From positions 1 to 6,110 of the forward strand of contig USGZ01000118.1 in assembly GCA_900554265.1 (NCBI GenBank): 6,110 nt of DNA, given 5' to 3'. Position numbers and translations under genes: made by a program. Every line of letters begins with the position of its first letter. Positions within the stretch are counted from its first letter, which is position 1. Shown here piece after piece: positions 1-6,110 of this stretch. Source of the stretch: an uncultured Porphyromonadaceae bacterium (GTDB taxonomy: Bacteria; Bacteroidota; Bacteroidia; Bacteroidales; Muribaculaceae). The notes under the pieces are model-generated. The model saw only the letters and a program-made list of their open reading frames with translations. It made no database searches and had not been told where the DNA came from.

Positions 1-2
1 TC

Positions 3-956
3 GACCCCGCCACCGGCGTCACCGTCTACTCCATATACGGCTCCTCCTTCAAACCCACCAAGGAGATGCTGGACAGCATCGACGTCCTGATCTACGACAT
101 CCAGGACAACGGCTGCCGCTCATTCACCTTCATCTCGACCATGGGCGTGGCCATGGAAGCCTGCGCCGAGAACGGCAAGGAATTCATGGTCCTCGACCGT
201 CCGAATCCCGTAGGCGGCAATAAGATCGAGGGCAATCTGGTCGAGGACAGCTGTGTGTCCTTCGTCAGCCAGTTCCCGATTCCCTATCTCTACGGCCTGA
301 CTCCCGGCGAGCTGGCCCTCTACCTCAACGGCGAGGGCCTGATAGGCGACAGCCTGCACGTCGACCTCACCGTCGTCCCCATGGAAGGCTACAGCCGCAA
401 CATGGACTTCCGCGAAACCGGCATGCCCTGGGTACTCCCCTCGCCCCATATCCCGACCCCGGAATCGTCCATCTACTACCCGATGAGCGGCATCCTCGGC
501 GAACTCAGCTACATGAACATCGGCGTGGGCTACACCGAGCCGTTCAAGCTCTTCTGCGCCGCCTGGATCGACGACGCCGACGAGCTTGCCCGGCGCCTCA
601 ACGCCCGCGGAATTCCCGGACTCATGTTCCGTCCCATCCACATCAAGCCCTTCTACGCTTTCGGCCAGGGCGAGAACCTCAGCGGTGTGGAATTCTACGT
701 AACGGACAAGGACGCGGCCCCGCTGAGCCTGACTCAGTTCTACGTAATGGAGGAACTCGCCGAAATGTATCCCGAGCACAAGGCCTTCGACGTAGCTCCC
801 GAAGCCCGTCAGCGCATGTTCGACAAGGTTACCGGCAGCAAGGAAATCCGCCGCCGCTTCGGCCGCAATTACAAGGTTGCGGACATCGAGGACTACTGGA
901 ACAAGGACGTCGAGAGTTTCCGCAACCGCTCCGCCCGCTATCATCTCTATCAGTAA
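3..956 (+). CDS. namZ: DUF1343 / NamZ-type exo-beta-N-acetylmuramidase (GH171), 5' truncated
   Basis: The reading frame is open from the window edge; the ATG at 66 is internal because family-like sequence (DPATGVTVYSIYG) precedes it. 317 residues are visible; the family is usually about 400, so roughly 90-100 N-terminal residues are missing, including any signal peptide and the region of the proposed catalytic Glu (E92 in B. subtilis NamZ). DUF1343 landmarks, numbered from base 3: YDIQDNG (31-37), DRPNPVGG (65-72), PIPYLYGLTPGELA (92-105), WVLPSPHIPTPESS (143-156), GVGYTEPF (174-181), and a C-terminal tail ending YHLYQ. Known family role: release of MurNAc from the non-reducing end of peptidoglycan fragments, outside the cytoplasm. 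The downstream MurNAc kinase and murQ support this substrate. Oddity: the segment GELSYMNIGVGYTEPF differs from the SEGRGTT-type version in B. subtilis NamZ, suggesting a separate subgroup. Family assignment is firm; exact substrate is inferred. Confidence 0.9.
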   Translation, partial: DPATGVTVYSIYGSSFKPTKEMLDSIDVLIYDIQDNGCRSFTFISTMGVAMEACAENGKEFMVLDRPNPVGGNKIEGNLVEDSCVSFVSQFPIPYLYGLTPGELALYLNGEGLIGDSLHVDLTVVPMEGYSRNMDFRETGMPWVLPSPHIPTPESSIYYPMSGILGELSYMNIGVGYTEPFKLFCAAWIDDADELARRLNARGIPGLMFRPIHIKPFYAFGQGENLSGVEFYVTDKDAAPLSLTQFYVMEELAEMYPEHKAFDVAPEARQRMFDKVTGSKEIRRRFGRNYKVADIEDYWNKDVESFRNRSARYHLYQ

Positions 957-983
957 TACAGCAAAGAATCAGCCAGACCAGCC
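957..983 (+). promoter_or_regulatory. 27-base gap and translation start region of the dehydrogenase, no Shine-Dalgarno
   Basis: The gap between the namZ stop and the dehydrogenase ATG is A/C-rich, with no GGAGG-like motif, no inverted repeat suggesting a terminator, and no recognisable Bacteroidota promoter (TTTG plus TAnnTTTG). It reads as an ordinary within-operon junction where initiation depends on low structure rather than anti-Shine-Dalgarno pairing. Confidence 0.5.
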
Positions 984-3791
984 ATGGACAATCTGAACAA
1001 AGCATATTCCGGCTTCGTAAAGGAAATCAGCCGCACAATTTCCCGCGACCGCATCTATACCGACGACCTCCGCTGTCTCGCCTGGGGCACGGACGCCGGC
1101 TTCTACCGCCTGCTGCCTAAGGTCGTGGTCCGCGCTCGGGACGAGGAGGAGGTTCAGCTTGTCCTTCGCACGGCTTCGGAACTGGGACTGCCGGTGACAT
1201 TCCGCGCCGCCGGCACCAGCCTCTCCGGGCAGGCCATCACCGATTCGATTCTGCTGGTGGCCGGCAAGTACTGGGAGAAATACCGCATCCTCGACCCGGA
1301 GGCCAAGGCCATCGCCTGCCAGCCCGGCCTGATAGGCCAGCGCGTGAGCGATATTCTGGCGCCCTATAAGCGCGTGTTCACCCCCGACCCGGCCTCGAAG
1401 AAGAGCGCAATGGTTGGCGGCATCGTGGCCAACAACGCCTCGGGCATGAAGTGCGGCACGCACGCCAACAGCGACCGCATGCTGCGCTCGATTCGCATCG
1501 TCCTGGCCGACGGCACCCTGCTCGATACCGGCGACAAGGTTTCCCGCGAGGAATTCGCCCGCACCCACGGCGCGCTGCTCGAGGAAATCAAGCTCCTGCG
1601 CGCCGAAATCCTCGCCGACGACGACCTTGCCTCGCTCATCCGCCACAAGTATTCCATCAAGAACGTGACGGGTCTCAACATCCTGCCCTTCGTGCTCTAT
1701 GAAGACCCGTTCGACATCATCGCCCACTGCATGGTCGGCAGCGAGGGCACCCTGGCTTTCATCGCCGAGGTCACCTTCAACACGGATGCGCTGATGCCCT
1801 TCTCGGCTTCGGCCATGGTGTATTTCGACGATATGGCCGAGGCGTGCCGCGCCGTGGTGGCCCTGCGCAAGGCCGACTGCGTCCAGGCCTGCGAGATGCT
1901 TGACAAGAAATCGCTCGCGTCCGTCAACGACACTACCGGCCGGAATCTCACCGCCCTGCTGCTGCAGACCGACGCGCCTACCGAAGCGGACCTCAGGACA
2001 CGCACGGACAGCGCCATGGCCGTGCTCAACCAGTTCAGGCTCTTCAAGCCGGCCCATTTCTCGACCGACCCGAAGGAAGTAGCCGAATGGTGGCAGATGC
2101 GTTCGGGCGTATTCCCCGCCGTCGGCGGCACGCGCCCCGTAGGCACCACGGCACTCATCGAGGACATCGCCTTCCATATCGAGGACCTGCCCGCGGCCAC
2201 CGTAGAGCTGGCCAAGCTGCTTGAGGACTGCGGCTACGACGATGCCTGCATCTACGGCCACTGCTTCGAAGGCAACTACCACTTCATCATCGCCCAGGGA
2301 TTCGACACTCAGGAGGAAATCGACAAGTACTCCAACCTGATGCAGAAAATCGAGGAACTCGTCGTCGGCAAGTACGACGGTTCCCTCAAGGCCGAGCACG
2401 GCACGGGCCGCAACATGGCTCCCTTCGTGGAAGCCGAGTGGGGCCCGAAGGCGTGGAGCGTGATGAAGCGCCTGAAGAAGGCATTCGACCCCGGCGACCT
2501 GCTCAACCCCGGCGTAATCTTCAACAACGACCCCGAGTGCTACATAAAGGGCATGAAGCCAATGCCGGAGTGCGACCCCTGCGTCGACAAGTGCATCGAG
2601 TGCGGCTTCTGCGAGGTGAACTGCGTGAGCTGCGGACTGACCCTTTCGGCGCGCCAGCGCATCGTGGCCCAGCGCGAAATCGCCCGTCTGCGCCGCGACG
2701 GCTCCGACCCTGAGCGCCTGCGCCGCCTCGAGAAGGAATTCCGCTATTACGGCAACGAGACCTGCGCCGGCGACGGCCTGTGCAGCACCTCCTGCCCGAT
2801 GAAAATCAACACCGCGGACCTTATCCACATCGTCCGCGAGCGCGAGAACTCGGCGACGGCGCGCAAAGCCGGAGCCTGGGCCGGCCGCCACATCGCCGGG
2901 CTGAGCTCCGGAATACGCGTGGCCCTCGGCACGGCCAACCTCGCCCACAAGATACTCGGCGACAAGGGCGTTACGGTCGTAGGCCGCGGCCTACACAAGG
3001 CCGGCCTGCCGCTATGGACACCCGCGCTGCCCAAACCATACTCGCCCAAGCACCTGCGCAGCGGCAATCCGGACGAACCCCGTCGCCTGGTCTACTTCCC
3101 CTCCTGCCTCAACCGCATGATGGGCCCCAGCGAGGAGGCTTCCGGCGCCGCCAAGCCCCTGGCCAACCTTTTCGTAGAGCTCTGCAACCGCGCCGGCTAC
3201 GAGGTAATTTTCCCGACCAATATGGAGAAGCTCTGCTGCGGCATGATATGGGAAAGCAAGGGCATGCCCGAGGTAGCCGACGCCAAGACCGCCGAACTCG
3301 AGGCCGCCCTGGCCGTGGCCTCCGAAGGGGGCAAGATTCCCGTGGTCTGCGACCAGAGCCCCTGCCTGCACCGCATGCGCGAGCACATCCGCAGCATGAC
3401 CCTCCACGAACCCGCCGAGTTCATCCTCGACTACCTGGTTCCGCATCTTAGCCTGCACCGCCTCGACAAGACCGTGGCCGTCCACGTAACCTGCTCCAGC
3501 CGCCGCATGGGCCTGGCCGACAAGATTATAAAGCTGGCCTCGCTCTGCGCCAGGAACGTAGTGGTTCCGGCGGAGGTAGGCTGCTGCGGCTTCGCCGGCG
3601 ACAAGGGCTTCACCGTGCCAGAGCTCAACGCCTGGGGCCTGCGCAAGCTGAAGCCGGCGCTCGAGGCCTCCGGCGCCACCGAGGGCTACTCCAACTCGCG
3701 CACCTGCGAGATAGGCCTGACCACCAACGGCGGCATACCTTACAAAAGCATAGCCTATCTGGTCTACGAAGCCAGCGAACCTCAGAAATAA
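984..3791 (+). CDS. FAD-linked and Fe-S D-lactate dehydrogenase, Dld-II/YdiJ type (GlcD-GlcF fusion)
   Basis: A 935-residue cytoplasmic-side flavoprotein with no signal peptide or membrane span. Domains in order: PCMH-type FAD-binding domain (about 40-270; RAAGTSLSGQA at 74-84, VGGIVANNASGMKCGT at 144-159); FAD-oxidase C-terminal domain (about 275-515; EHGTGRN 471-477, FDPGDLLNPG 501-510); ferredoxin-like part with C537/C540/C543/C547 and C594/C600/C604 (CAGDGLCSTSCP); then two cysteine-rich CCG domains (C708, C751-C752-G753, and C837, C867-C868-G869, C908). The GDGLCSTSCP and CCGFAGDKGF blocks are typical of Dld-II and E. coli YdiJ. The family oxidises D-2-hydroxy acids and passes electrons through FAD and Fe-S centres to the respiratory chain. 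D-lactate is the inferred substrate because MurQ, encoded in the same operon, produces D-lactate; D-2-hydroxyglutarate, as for YdiJ, is the main alternative. The start is fixed: an in-frame stop (954-956) precedes it with no other ATG between. Confidence 0.88.
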   Translation: MDNLNKAYSGFVKEISRTISRDRIYTDDLRCLAWGTDAGFYRLLPKVVVRARDEEEVQLVLRTASELGLPVTFRAAGTSLSGQAITDSILLVAGKYWEKYRILDPEAKAIACQPGLIGQRVSDILAPYKRVFTPDPASKKSAMVGGIVANNASGMKCGTHANSDRMLRSIRIVLADGTLLDTGDKVSREEFARTHGALLEEIKLLRAEILADDDLASLIRHKYSIKNVTGLNILPFVLYEDPFDIIAHCMVGSEGTLAFIAEVTFNTDALMPFSASAMVYFDDMAEACRAVVALRKADCVQACEMLDKKSLASVNDTTGRNLTALLLQTDAPTEADLRTRTDSAMAVLNQFRLFKPAHFSTDPKEVAEWWQMRSGVFPAVGGTRPVGTTALIEDIAFHIEDLPAATVELAKLLEDCGYDDACIYGHCFEGNYHFIIAQGFDTQEEIDKYSNLMQKIEELVVGKYDGSLKAEHGTGRNMAPFVEAEWGPKAWSVMKRLKKAFDPGDLLNPGVIFNNDPECYIKGMKPMPECDPCVDKCIECGFCEVNCVSCGLTLSARQRIVAQREIARLRRDGSDPERLRRLEKEFRYYGNETCAGDGLCSTSCPMKINTADLIHIVRERENSATARKAGAWAGRHIAGLSSGIRVALGTANLAHKILGDKGVTVVGRGLHKAGLPLWTPALPKPYSPKHLRSGNPDEPRRLVYFPSCLNRMMGPSEEASGAAKPLANLFVELCNRAGYEVIFPTNMEKLCCGMIWESKGMPEVADAKTAELEAALAVASEGGKIPVVCDQSPCLHRMREHIRSMTLHEPAEFILDYLVPHLSLHRLDKTVAVHVTCSSRRMGLADKIIKLASLCARNVVVPAEVGCCGFAGDKGFTVPELNAWGLRKLKPALEASGATEGYSNSRTCEIGLTTNGGIPYKSIAYLVYEASEPQK

Positions 3792-3818
3792 ACCGACAAC
3801 ACATTTCATCACACAGCA
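3792..3818 (+). promoter_or_regulatory. 27-base gap and translation start region of the membrane-protein gene, no Shine-Dalgarno
   Basis: This A/C-rich, G-poor junction has only two G residues before the ATG, so it cannot form a classic ribosome binding site. No terminator hairpin or promoter is visible. It has the same length as the junction at 957-983 but a different sequence. Confidence 0.5.
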
Positions 3819-5027
3819 ATGGCAAAAAACGGAACAACGCCGGCAACGGCGGAAGCGCAGAAAAGCAAGGGCGGCCGCCTGCTGGCCCTGGACATCCTGC
3901 GCGGCATCACCATCGCGGGCATGATTCTGGTGAACAATCCCGGCTCGTGGGGCAACATCTACTCGCCCCTGCGTCACGCCTCCTGGAACGGTCTGACTCC
4001 TACGGACCTGGTATTCCCCTTCTTCATGTTCATCATGGGTGTGAGCACTTATTTCTCGCTGCGTAAGTACAACTTCGACTTCACCTGGAAATCCTTCGCC
4101 AAAATCCTGCGGCGCACCATAGTGATTTTTCTCATCGGCCTGGGCATCGCCTGGTTCGGCCTCTGCATCCGCGGCATCTACTCGGATGCGGCGCTTTCCG
4201 AGGTCATGTTCAACTTCAGCCATATCCGCATCTTGGGCGTGATGCCCCGCCTGGCCCTCTGCTACGGTATCGGCGCCACAACTGCCCTTCTGGTAAGGAA
4301 AGGCGCGCTGCCCTGGGTAGTCGCCGGACTGCTGGTGCTCTACTCCATCGTGCTACTGCTTGGCAACGGCTTCGAGTTCTCGGACTCGAACGTAATCTCC
4401 ATAGTCGACCACAAGGTTCTCGGTCCCGACCATATGTATGCCGACACCATCGACGGCGTGACCCTCAAGTTCGATCCGGAAGGCCTGCTCAGTACGCTAC
4501 CCTCTGTGGCCCACATGCTCATAGGCTTCATCTGCGGCGGTCTGATAATGCGCACCAAGGATAACGACCGGCGCATCATCGACCTCTTCCTCGTCGGCAC
4601 CGTACTGACCTTCTGCGGCTTCCTGCTGAGCTACGGCCTGCCCATCAACAAGAAAATCTGGTCGCCGACCTTCGTGCTGACCACATGCGGCCTGGCCTCG
4701 AGCTTCCTGGCCCTGCTGATATGGATAATCGACATCAAGGGCTACAGGCGCTGGTGCCGCTTCTTCGAGGTGTTCGGCATCAATCCGCTGTTCATGTACT
4801 GCCTCGGCGCGGTGATGAGCATAATCCTCGGAGCCGTCCGTATTCCGTGCTCCTGGGCCGAGAGCGGCTACCGCACTGTCCATACCCTTGTCTACAACGA
4901 CCTCCTCATCCCTCTCTGCGGCGGCGACATGACCCTGGCGTCGCTTCTGTTCGCACTTCTGTTCGTCGCACTGATCTGGTGCTTCGGCCTCCCATTGTAT
5001 AAAAAGAAAATCTACATTAAAATATGA
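3819..5027 (+). CDS. murT: HGSNAT/DUF5009-family inner-membrane protein, probable MurNAc transporter (MurT-like)
   Basis: 402 residues with about ten hydrophobic spans, near 22-39, 63-81, 97-115, 139-158, 164-181, 228-245, 253-272, 284-304, 314-338 and 371-394, after a polar N-terminus of about 20 residues. Family signatures are LDILRG (24-29), HASWNGLTPTDLVFPF (53-68) and NPLFMY (322-327). These place it with heparan-alpha-glucosaminide N-acetyltransferase-like membrane proteins (DUF5009, NagX-like). In T. forsythia the first gene of a transporter-kinase-murQ cluster, named MurT, is needed with the kinase for MurNAc uptake; the same gene order here is the basis for the symbol. This name is unrelated to the Gram-positive MurT of the MurT/GatD amidation complex. 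The His in HASWNG aligns, from memory, with the catalytic histidine of human HGSNAT, so acetyl transfer to an amino sugar remains possible. The start is the first ATG after an in-frame stop (3789-3791). The family is clear; transport is inferred. Confidence 0.78.
   Translation: MAKNGTTPATAEAQKSKGGRLLALDILRGITIAGMILVNNPGSWGNIYSPLRHASWNGLTPTDLVFPFFMFIMGVSTYFSLRKYNFDFTWKSFAKILRRTIVIFLIGLGIAWFGLCIRGIYSDAALSEVMFNFSHIRILGVMPRLALCYGIGATTALLVRKGALPWVVAGLLVLYSIVLLLGNGFEFSDSNVISIVDHKVLGPDHMYADTIDGVTLKFDPEGLLSTLPSVAHMLIGFICGGLIMRTKDNDRRIIDLFLVGTVLTFCGFLLSYGLPINKKIWSPTFVLTTCGLASSFLALLIWIIDIKGYRRWCRFFEVFGINPLFMYCLGAVMSIILGAVRIPCSWAESGYRTVHTLVYNDLLIPLCGGDMTLASLLFALLFVALIWCFGLPLYKKKIYIKI
5024..5027 (+). promoter_or_regulatory. 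ATGA stop/start overlap coupling the membrane protein and kinase genes
   Basis: The kinase ATG (5024-5026) overlaps the TGA (5025-5027) of the membrane-protein gene. The flanking stretch, about 4991-5030, is A-rich (encoding the lysine/isoleucine-rich tail KKKIYIKI) within otherwise GC-rich DNA. No GGAGG-like site is present. A terminating ribosome probably restarts here, with the A-rich stretch keeping the start unstructured. The overlap is seen directly; the coupling is inferred. Confidence 0.7.
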
Positions 5028-5875
5028 AACTCATAGCAGACTGCGGGAGCACCAAAATCGACTGGTGTGTCCTCAACGGAAAGAAACTCGAAAAGCAGGT
5101 GTTCACCTGCGGCATGAATGCCGTGATGCTCACCGAGGAAGAGATGCGCGGGCGTATCGCCCAGGAACTTATGCCTGAAATCACCGCTTACGCCTCTGAA
5201 ATCAAGGAAATCTACTTCTACGGCGCGGGGTGCATCTCCGCCGAAGTTTGCGGCAACGTAGCCAACGCCCTGCGCGCCAATATCCCCTCCGCGGCCACCA
5301 TCGAGGTCTACAGCGATCTCCTCGCCGCCGCGCGCGCCCTCTGCGGCAACGAGGCCGGTATCGCCTGCATCATGGGCACCGGCTCGAACTCCTGCCTCTA
5401 CGACGGCAAGGGAATCGCCGCCAACGTCTCGCCCCTGGGCTTCATCCTCGGCGACGAAGGCTCCGGCGCCGTGCTCGGCAAGCTCTTCCTGGGCGACGTG
5501 CTCAAGAATCAGGTACCCCGCGAAATCGCCGCCGAGTTCCTCAAGGAATACGACCTCGACCTGCTCGGCATCATCCGCCGCGTCTATCGCGAACCGCAGG
5601 CCAACCGCTTCCTGGCGTCAGTCACGCCCTTCATCTCCAAGCATATCGCCGTCAAGGAAATCCACGACATGGTCCTGGGCACATTCACGGCCTTCTTCCG
5701 CCGCAATGTGATGCAGTACACCGGCTACGAGAAGCACTCTGTCAACTTCGTGGGCTCCATCGCCCATTACTTCCGCCCCGTGCTGGAGGAAGCCGCCGCA
5801 GCCTGCGGCCTGACAATCGGCACCATCCTCAAGAGCCCGATGGACGGTCTGCTCAAGTTCCACAGCAACAACTAA
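5024..5875 (+). CDS. murK: BadF/BadG/BcrA/BcrD-family amino-sugar kinase (MurNAc/GlcNAc kinase, MurK-like)
   Basis: 283 residues, the normal length for this ASKHA-fold kinase family in Bacteroidota. Visible motifs: the phosphate-1 loop DCGSTKIDW (6-14), an aspartate in YSDLLAAARAL (D98) at the position of the usual catalytic base, the phosphate-2 segment MGTGSNS (117-123), GDEGSG (143-148), the adenosine-motif segment FVGSIA (242-247), and a C-terminal SPMDGLLKFH. The family uses ATP to phosphorylate N-acetylated hexosamines in the cytoplasm. Lying directly before murQ, it most likely makes MurNAc-6-phosphate, the MurQ substrate; GlcNAc may also be accepted. This would replace phosphorylation by the MurP phosphotransferase system used in E. 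coli. Its ATG overlaps the stop of the upstream membrane-protein gene (ATGA), so the two are probably translationally coupled. The kinase family is secure; MurNAc preference rests on context. Confidence 0.86.
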   Translation: MKLIADCGSTKIDWCVLNGKKLEKQVFTCGMNAVMLTEEEMRGRIAQELMPEITAYASEIKEIYFYGAGCISAEVCGNVANALRANIPSAATIEVYSDLLAAARALCGNEAGIACIMGTGSNSCLYDGKGIAANVSPLGFILGDEGSGAVLGKLFLGDVLKNQVPREIAAEFLKEYDLDLLGIIRRVYREPQANRFLASVTPFISKHIAVKEIHDMVLGTFTAFFRRNVMQYTGYEKHSVNFVGSIAHYFRPVLEEAAAACGLTIGTILKSPMDGLLKFHSNN

Positions 5876-5896
5876 TCAAAGCTCATATATCCAATC
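5876..5896 (+). promoter_or_regulatory. 21-base gap and translation start region of murQ, no Shine-Dalgarno
   Basis: A short AT-rich junction (core CTCATATATCCAATC) sits between the kinase stop and the murQ ATG. No GGAGG-like motif, hairpin or promoter is seen. The spacing and shared strand indicate that murQ is co-transcribed with the kinase. Confidence 0.5.
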
Positions 5897-6110
5897 ATGG
5901 CTTTTGTAAAGATAAGCGAACAGTCGTCGTTGTACAACGACCTGGAAAAAAAGTCCGTAGGCGAAATTCTGCACGATATCAACACCGAGGACAAGAAGGT
6001 TGCGCTGGCAGTAGAGAAAGCCCTGCCCGCAGTCGAGAAACTGGTAACGGAAATCGTGGCCCGCATGAAGAAGGGCGGCCGCATCTTCTATATCGGCGCC
6101 GGCACCTCCG
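5897..6110 (+). CDS. murQ: N-acetylmuramic acid 6-phosphate etherase MurQ, 3' truncated by the window
   Basis: The first 71 residues are present; the family is usually about 270-300. The N-terminus shows the MurQ pattern: SSLYNDLEKKSVGEILHDIN (10-29), then EDKKVALAV, and GGRIFYIGAGTS (60-71), which opens the SIS sugar-phosphate isomerase fold and runs to the window edge. MurQ cleaves the lactyl ether of MurNAc-6-phosphate in the cytoplasm, giving GlcNAc-6-phosphate and D-lactate. It starts 21 bases after the kinase stop, with no Shine-Dalgarno but an AT-rich leader and AT-rich first codons. The catalytic residues lie mostly in the missing part, so intactness cannot be judged. The assignment is strong because of the diagnostic N-terminal sequence and the kinase next door. 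Confidence 0.93.
   Translation, partial: MAFVKISEQSSLYNDLEKKSVGEILHDINTEDKKVALAVEKALPAVEKLVTEIVARMKKGGRIFYIGAGTS

Noticed and set aside
66..68. ATG at 66 as the true start of the first gene.
   Set aside because: The open frame continues upstream to the window edge with sequence that fits DUF1343, and starting at 66 would remove the conserved N-terminal third of the fold.
120..944. A 274-codon minus-strand open frame opposite namZ.
   Set aside because: It lies wholly within a conserved DUF1343 coding region, and its Ala/Val/Glu/His-rich composition is a shadow of the GC-rich sense frame.
969..2948. A 659-codon open frame on the minus strand, covering the first 70% of the dehydrogenase gene.
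   Set aside because: It mirrors a strongly supported gene. Its product is a low-complexity Ala/Val/Gly/Glu/His mix without recognisable domains, as expected from the antisense of GC-rich codons.
2780..3451. A 223-codon plus-strand open frame in another frame inside the dehydrogenase gene.
   Set aside because: Its product is Arg/Pro/Gly-rich low-complexity sequence, typical of an off-frame reading of GC-rich DNA, while the overlapping frame carries intact CCG domain motifs.
3792..3818. Possible terminator or promoter separating the dehydrogenase from the murT-murK-murQ part.
   Set aside because: The gap is too short, has no inverted repeat or T-run, and has no TTTG/TAnnTTTG promoter pair, so a transcription break is not supported.
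3012..4223. A 403-codon minus-strand open frame crossing the dehydrogenase/membrane-protein junction.
   Set aside because: It spans two well-supported genes on the other strand, has the same antisense-like composition, and shows no motif or start-site support.
5872..6084. A 70-codon minus-strand open frame at the right end.
   Set aside because: It is antisense to the diagnostic MurQ N-terminus and has a Ser/Phe/Arg-rich product with no recognisable features.

Overview
The window looks like one compact, plus-strand operon fragment for salvage of the peptidoglycan amino sugar N-acetylmuramic acid (MurNAc). The likely host is a GC-rich member of the Bacteroidota. Coding sequence is clearly GC-rich. 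The genes are nearly abutting, no start codon is preceded by a Shine-Dalgarno GGAGG, and the short gaps are A/T/C-rich, as is usual in Bacteroidota. The gene order transporter-like protein, sugar kinase, MurQ matches the MurNAc cluster described in Tannerella forsythia. A GC-rich Bacteroidales lineage such as Alistipes/Rikenellaceae would fit, but genus is a guess.

Layout: (1) 3-956, the 3' three quarters of a DUF1343/NamZ (GH171) exo-beta-N-acetylmuramidase; (2) 984-3791, a 935-residue fused flavin/iron-sulfur D-lactate dehydrogenase of the Dld-II/YdiJ type; (3) 3819-5027, a polytopic membrane protein of the HGSNAT/DUF5009 family, likely the MurNAc-uptake protein called MurT in Tannerella; (4) 5024-5875, a BadF/BadG-type amino-sugar kinase (MurK-like), overlapping the previous gene by 4 bases; (5) 5897 to the window edge, the first 71 codons of murQ, MurNAc-6-phosphate etherase. 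No gap exceeds 30 bases. I see no tRNA, rRNA, mobile element, CRISPR array, internal promoter or terminator.

How the parts fit together (inference from family functions): NamZ clips MurNAc from peptidoglycan fragments, the membrane protein brings the sugar across the inner membrane, the kinase makes MurNAc-6-phosphate, and MurQ splits the lactyl ether to give GlcNAc-6-phosphate and D-lactate. The embedded dehydrogenase would oxidise that D-lactate to pyruvate and pass electrons to the respiratory chain. The operon would then use both halves of MurNAc. The most interesting points are this D-lactate step inside a murT-murK-murQ type cluster, and the retained acetyltransferase-type histidine motif in the supposed transporter.
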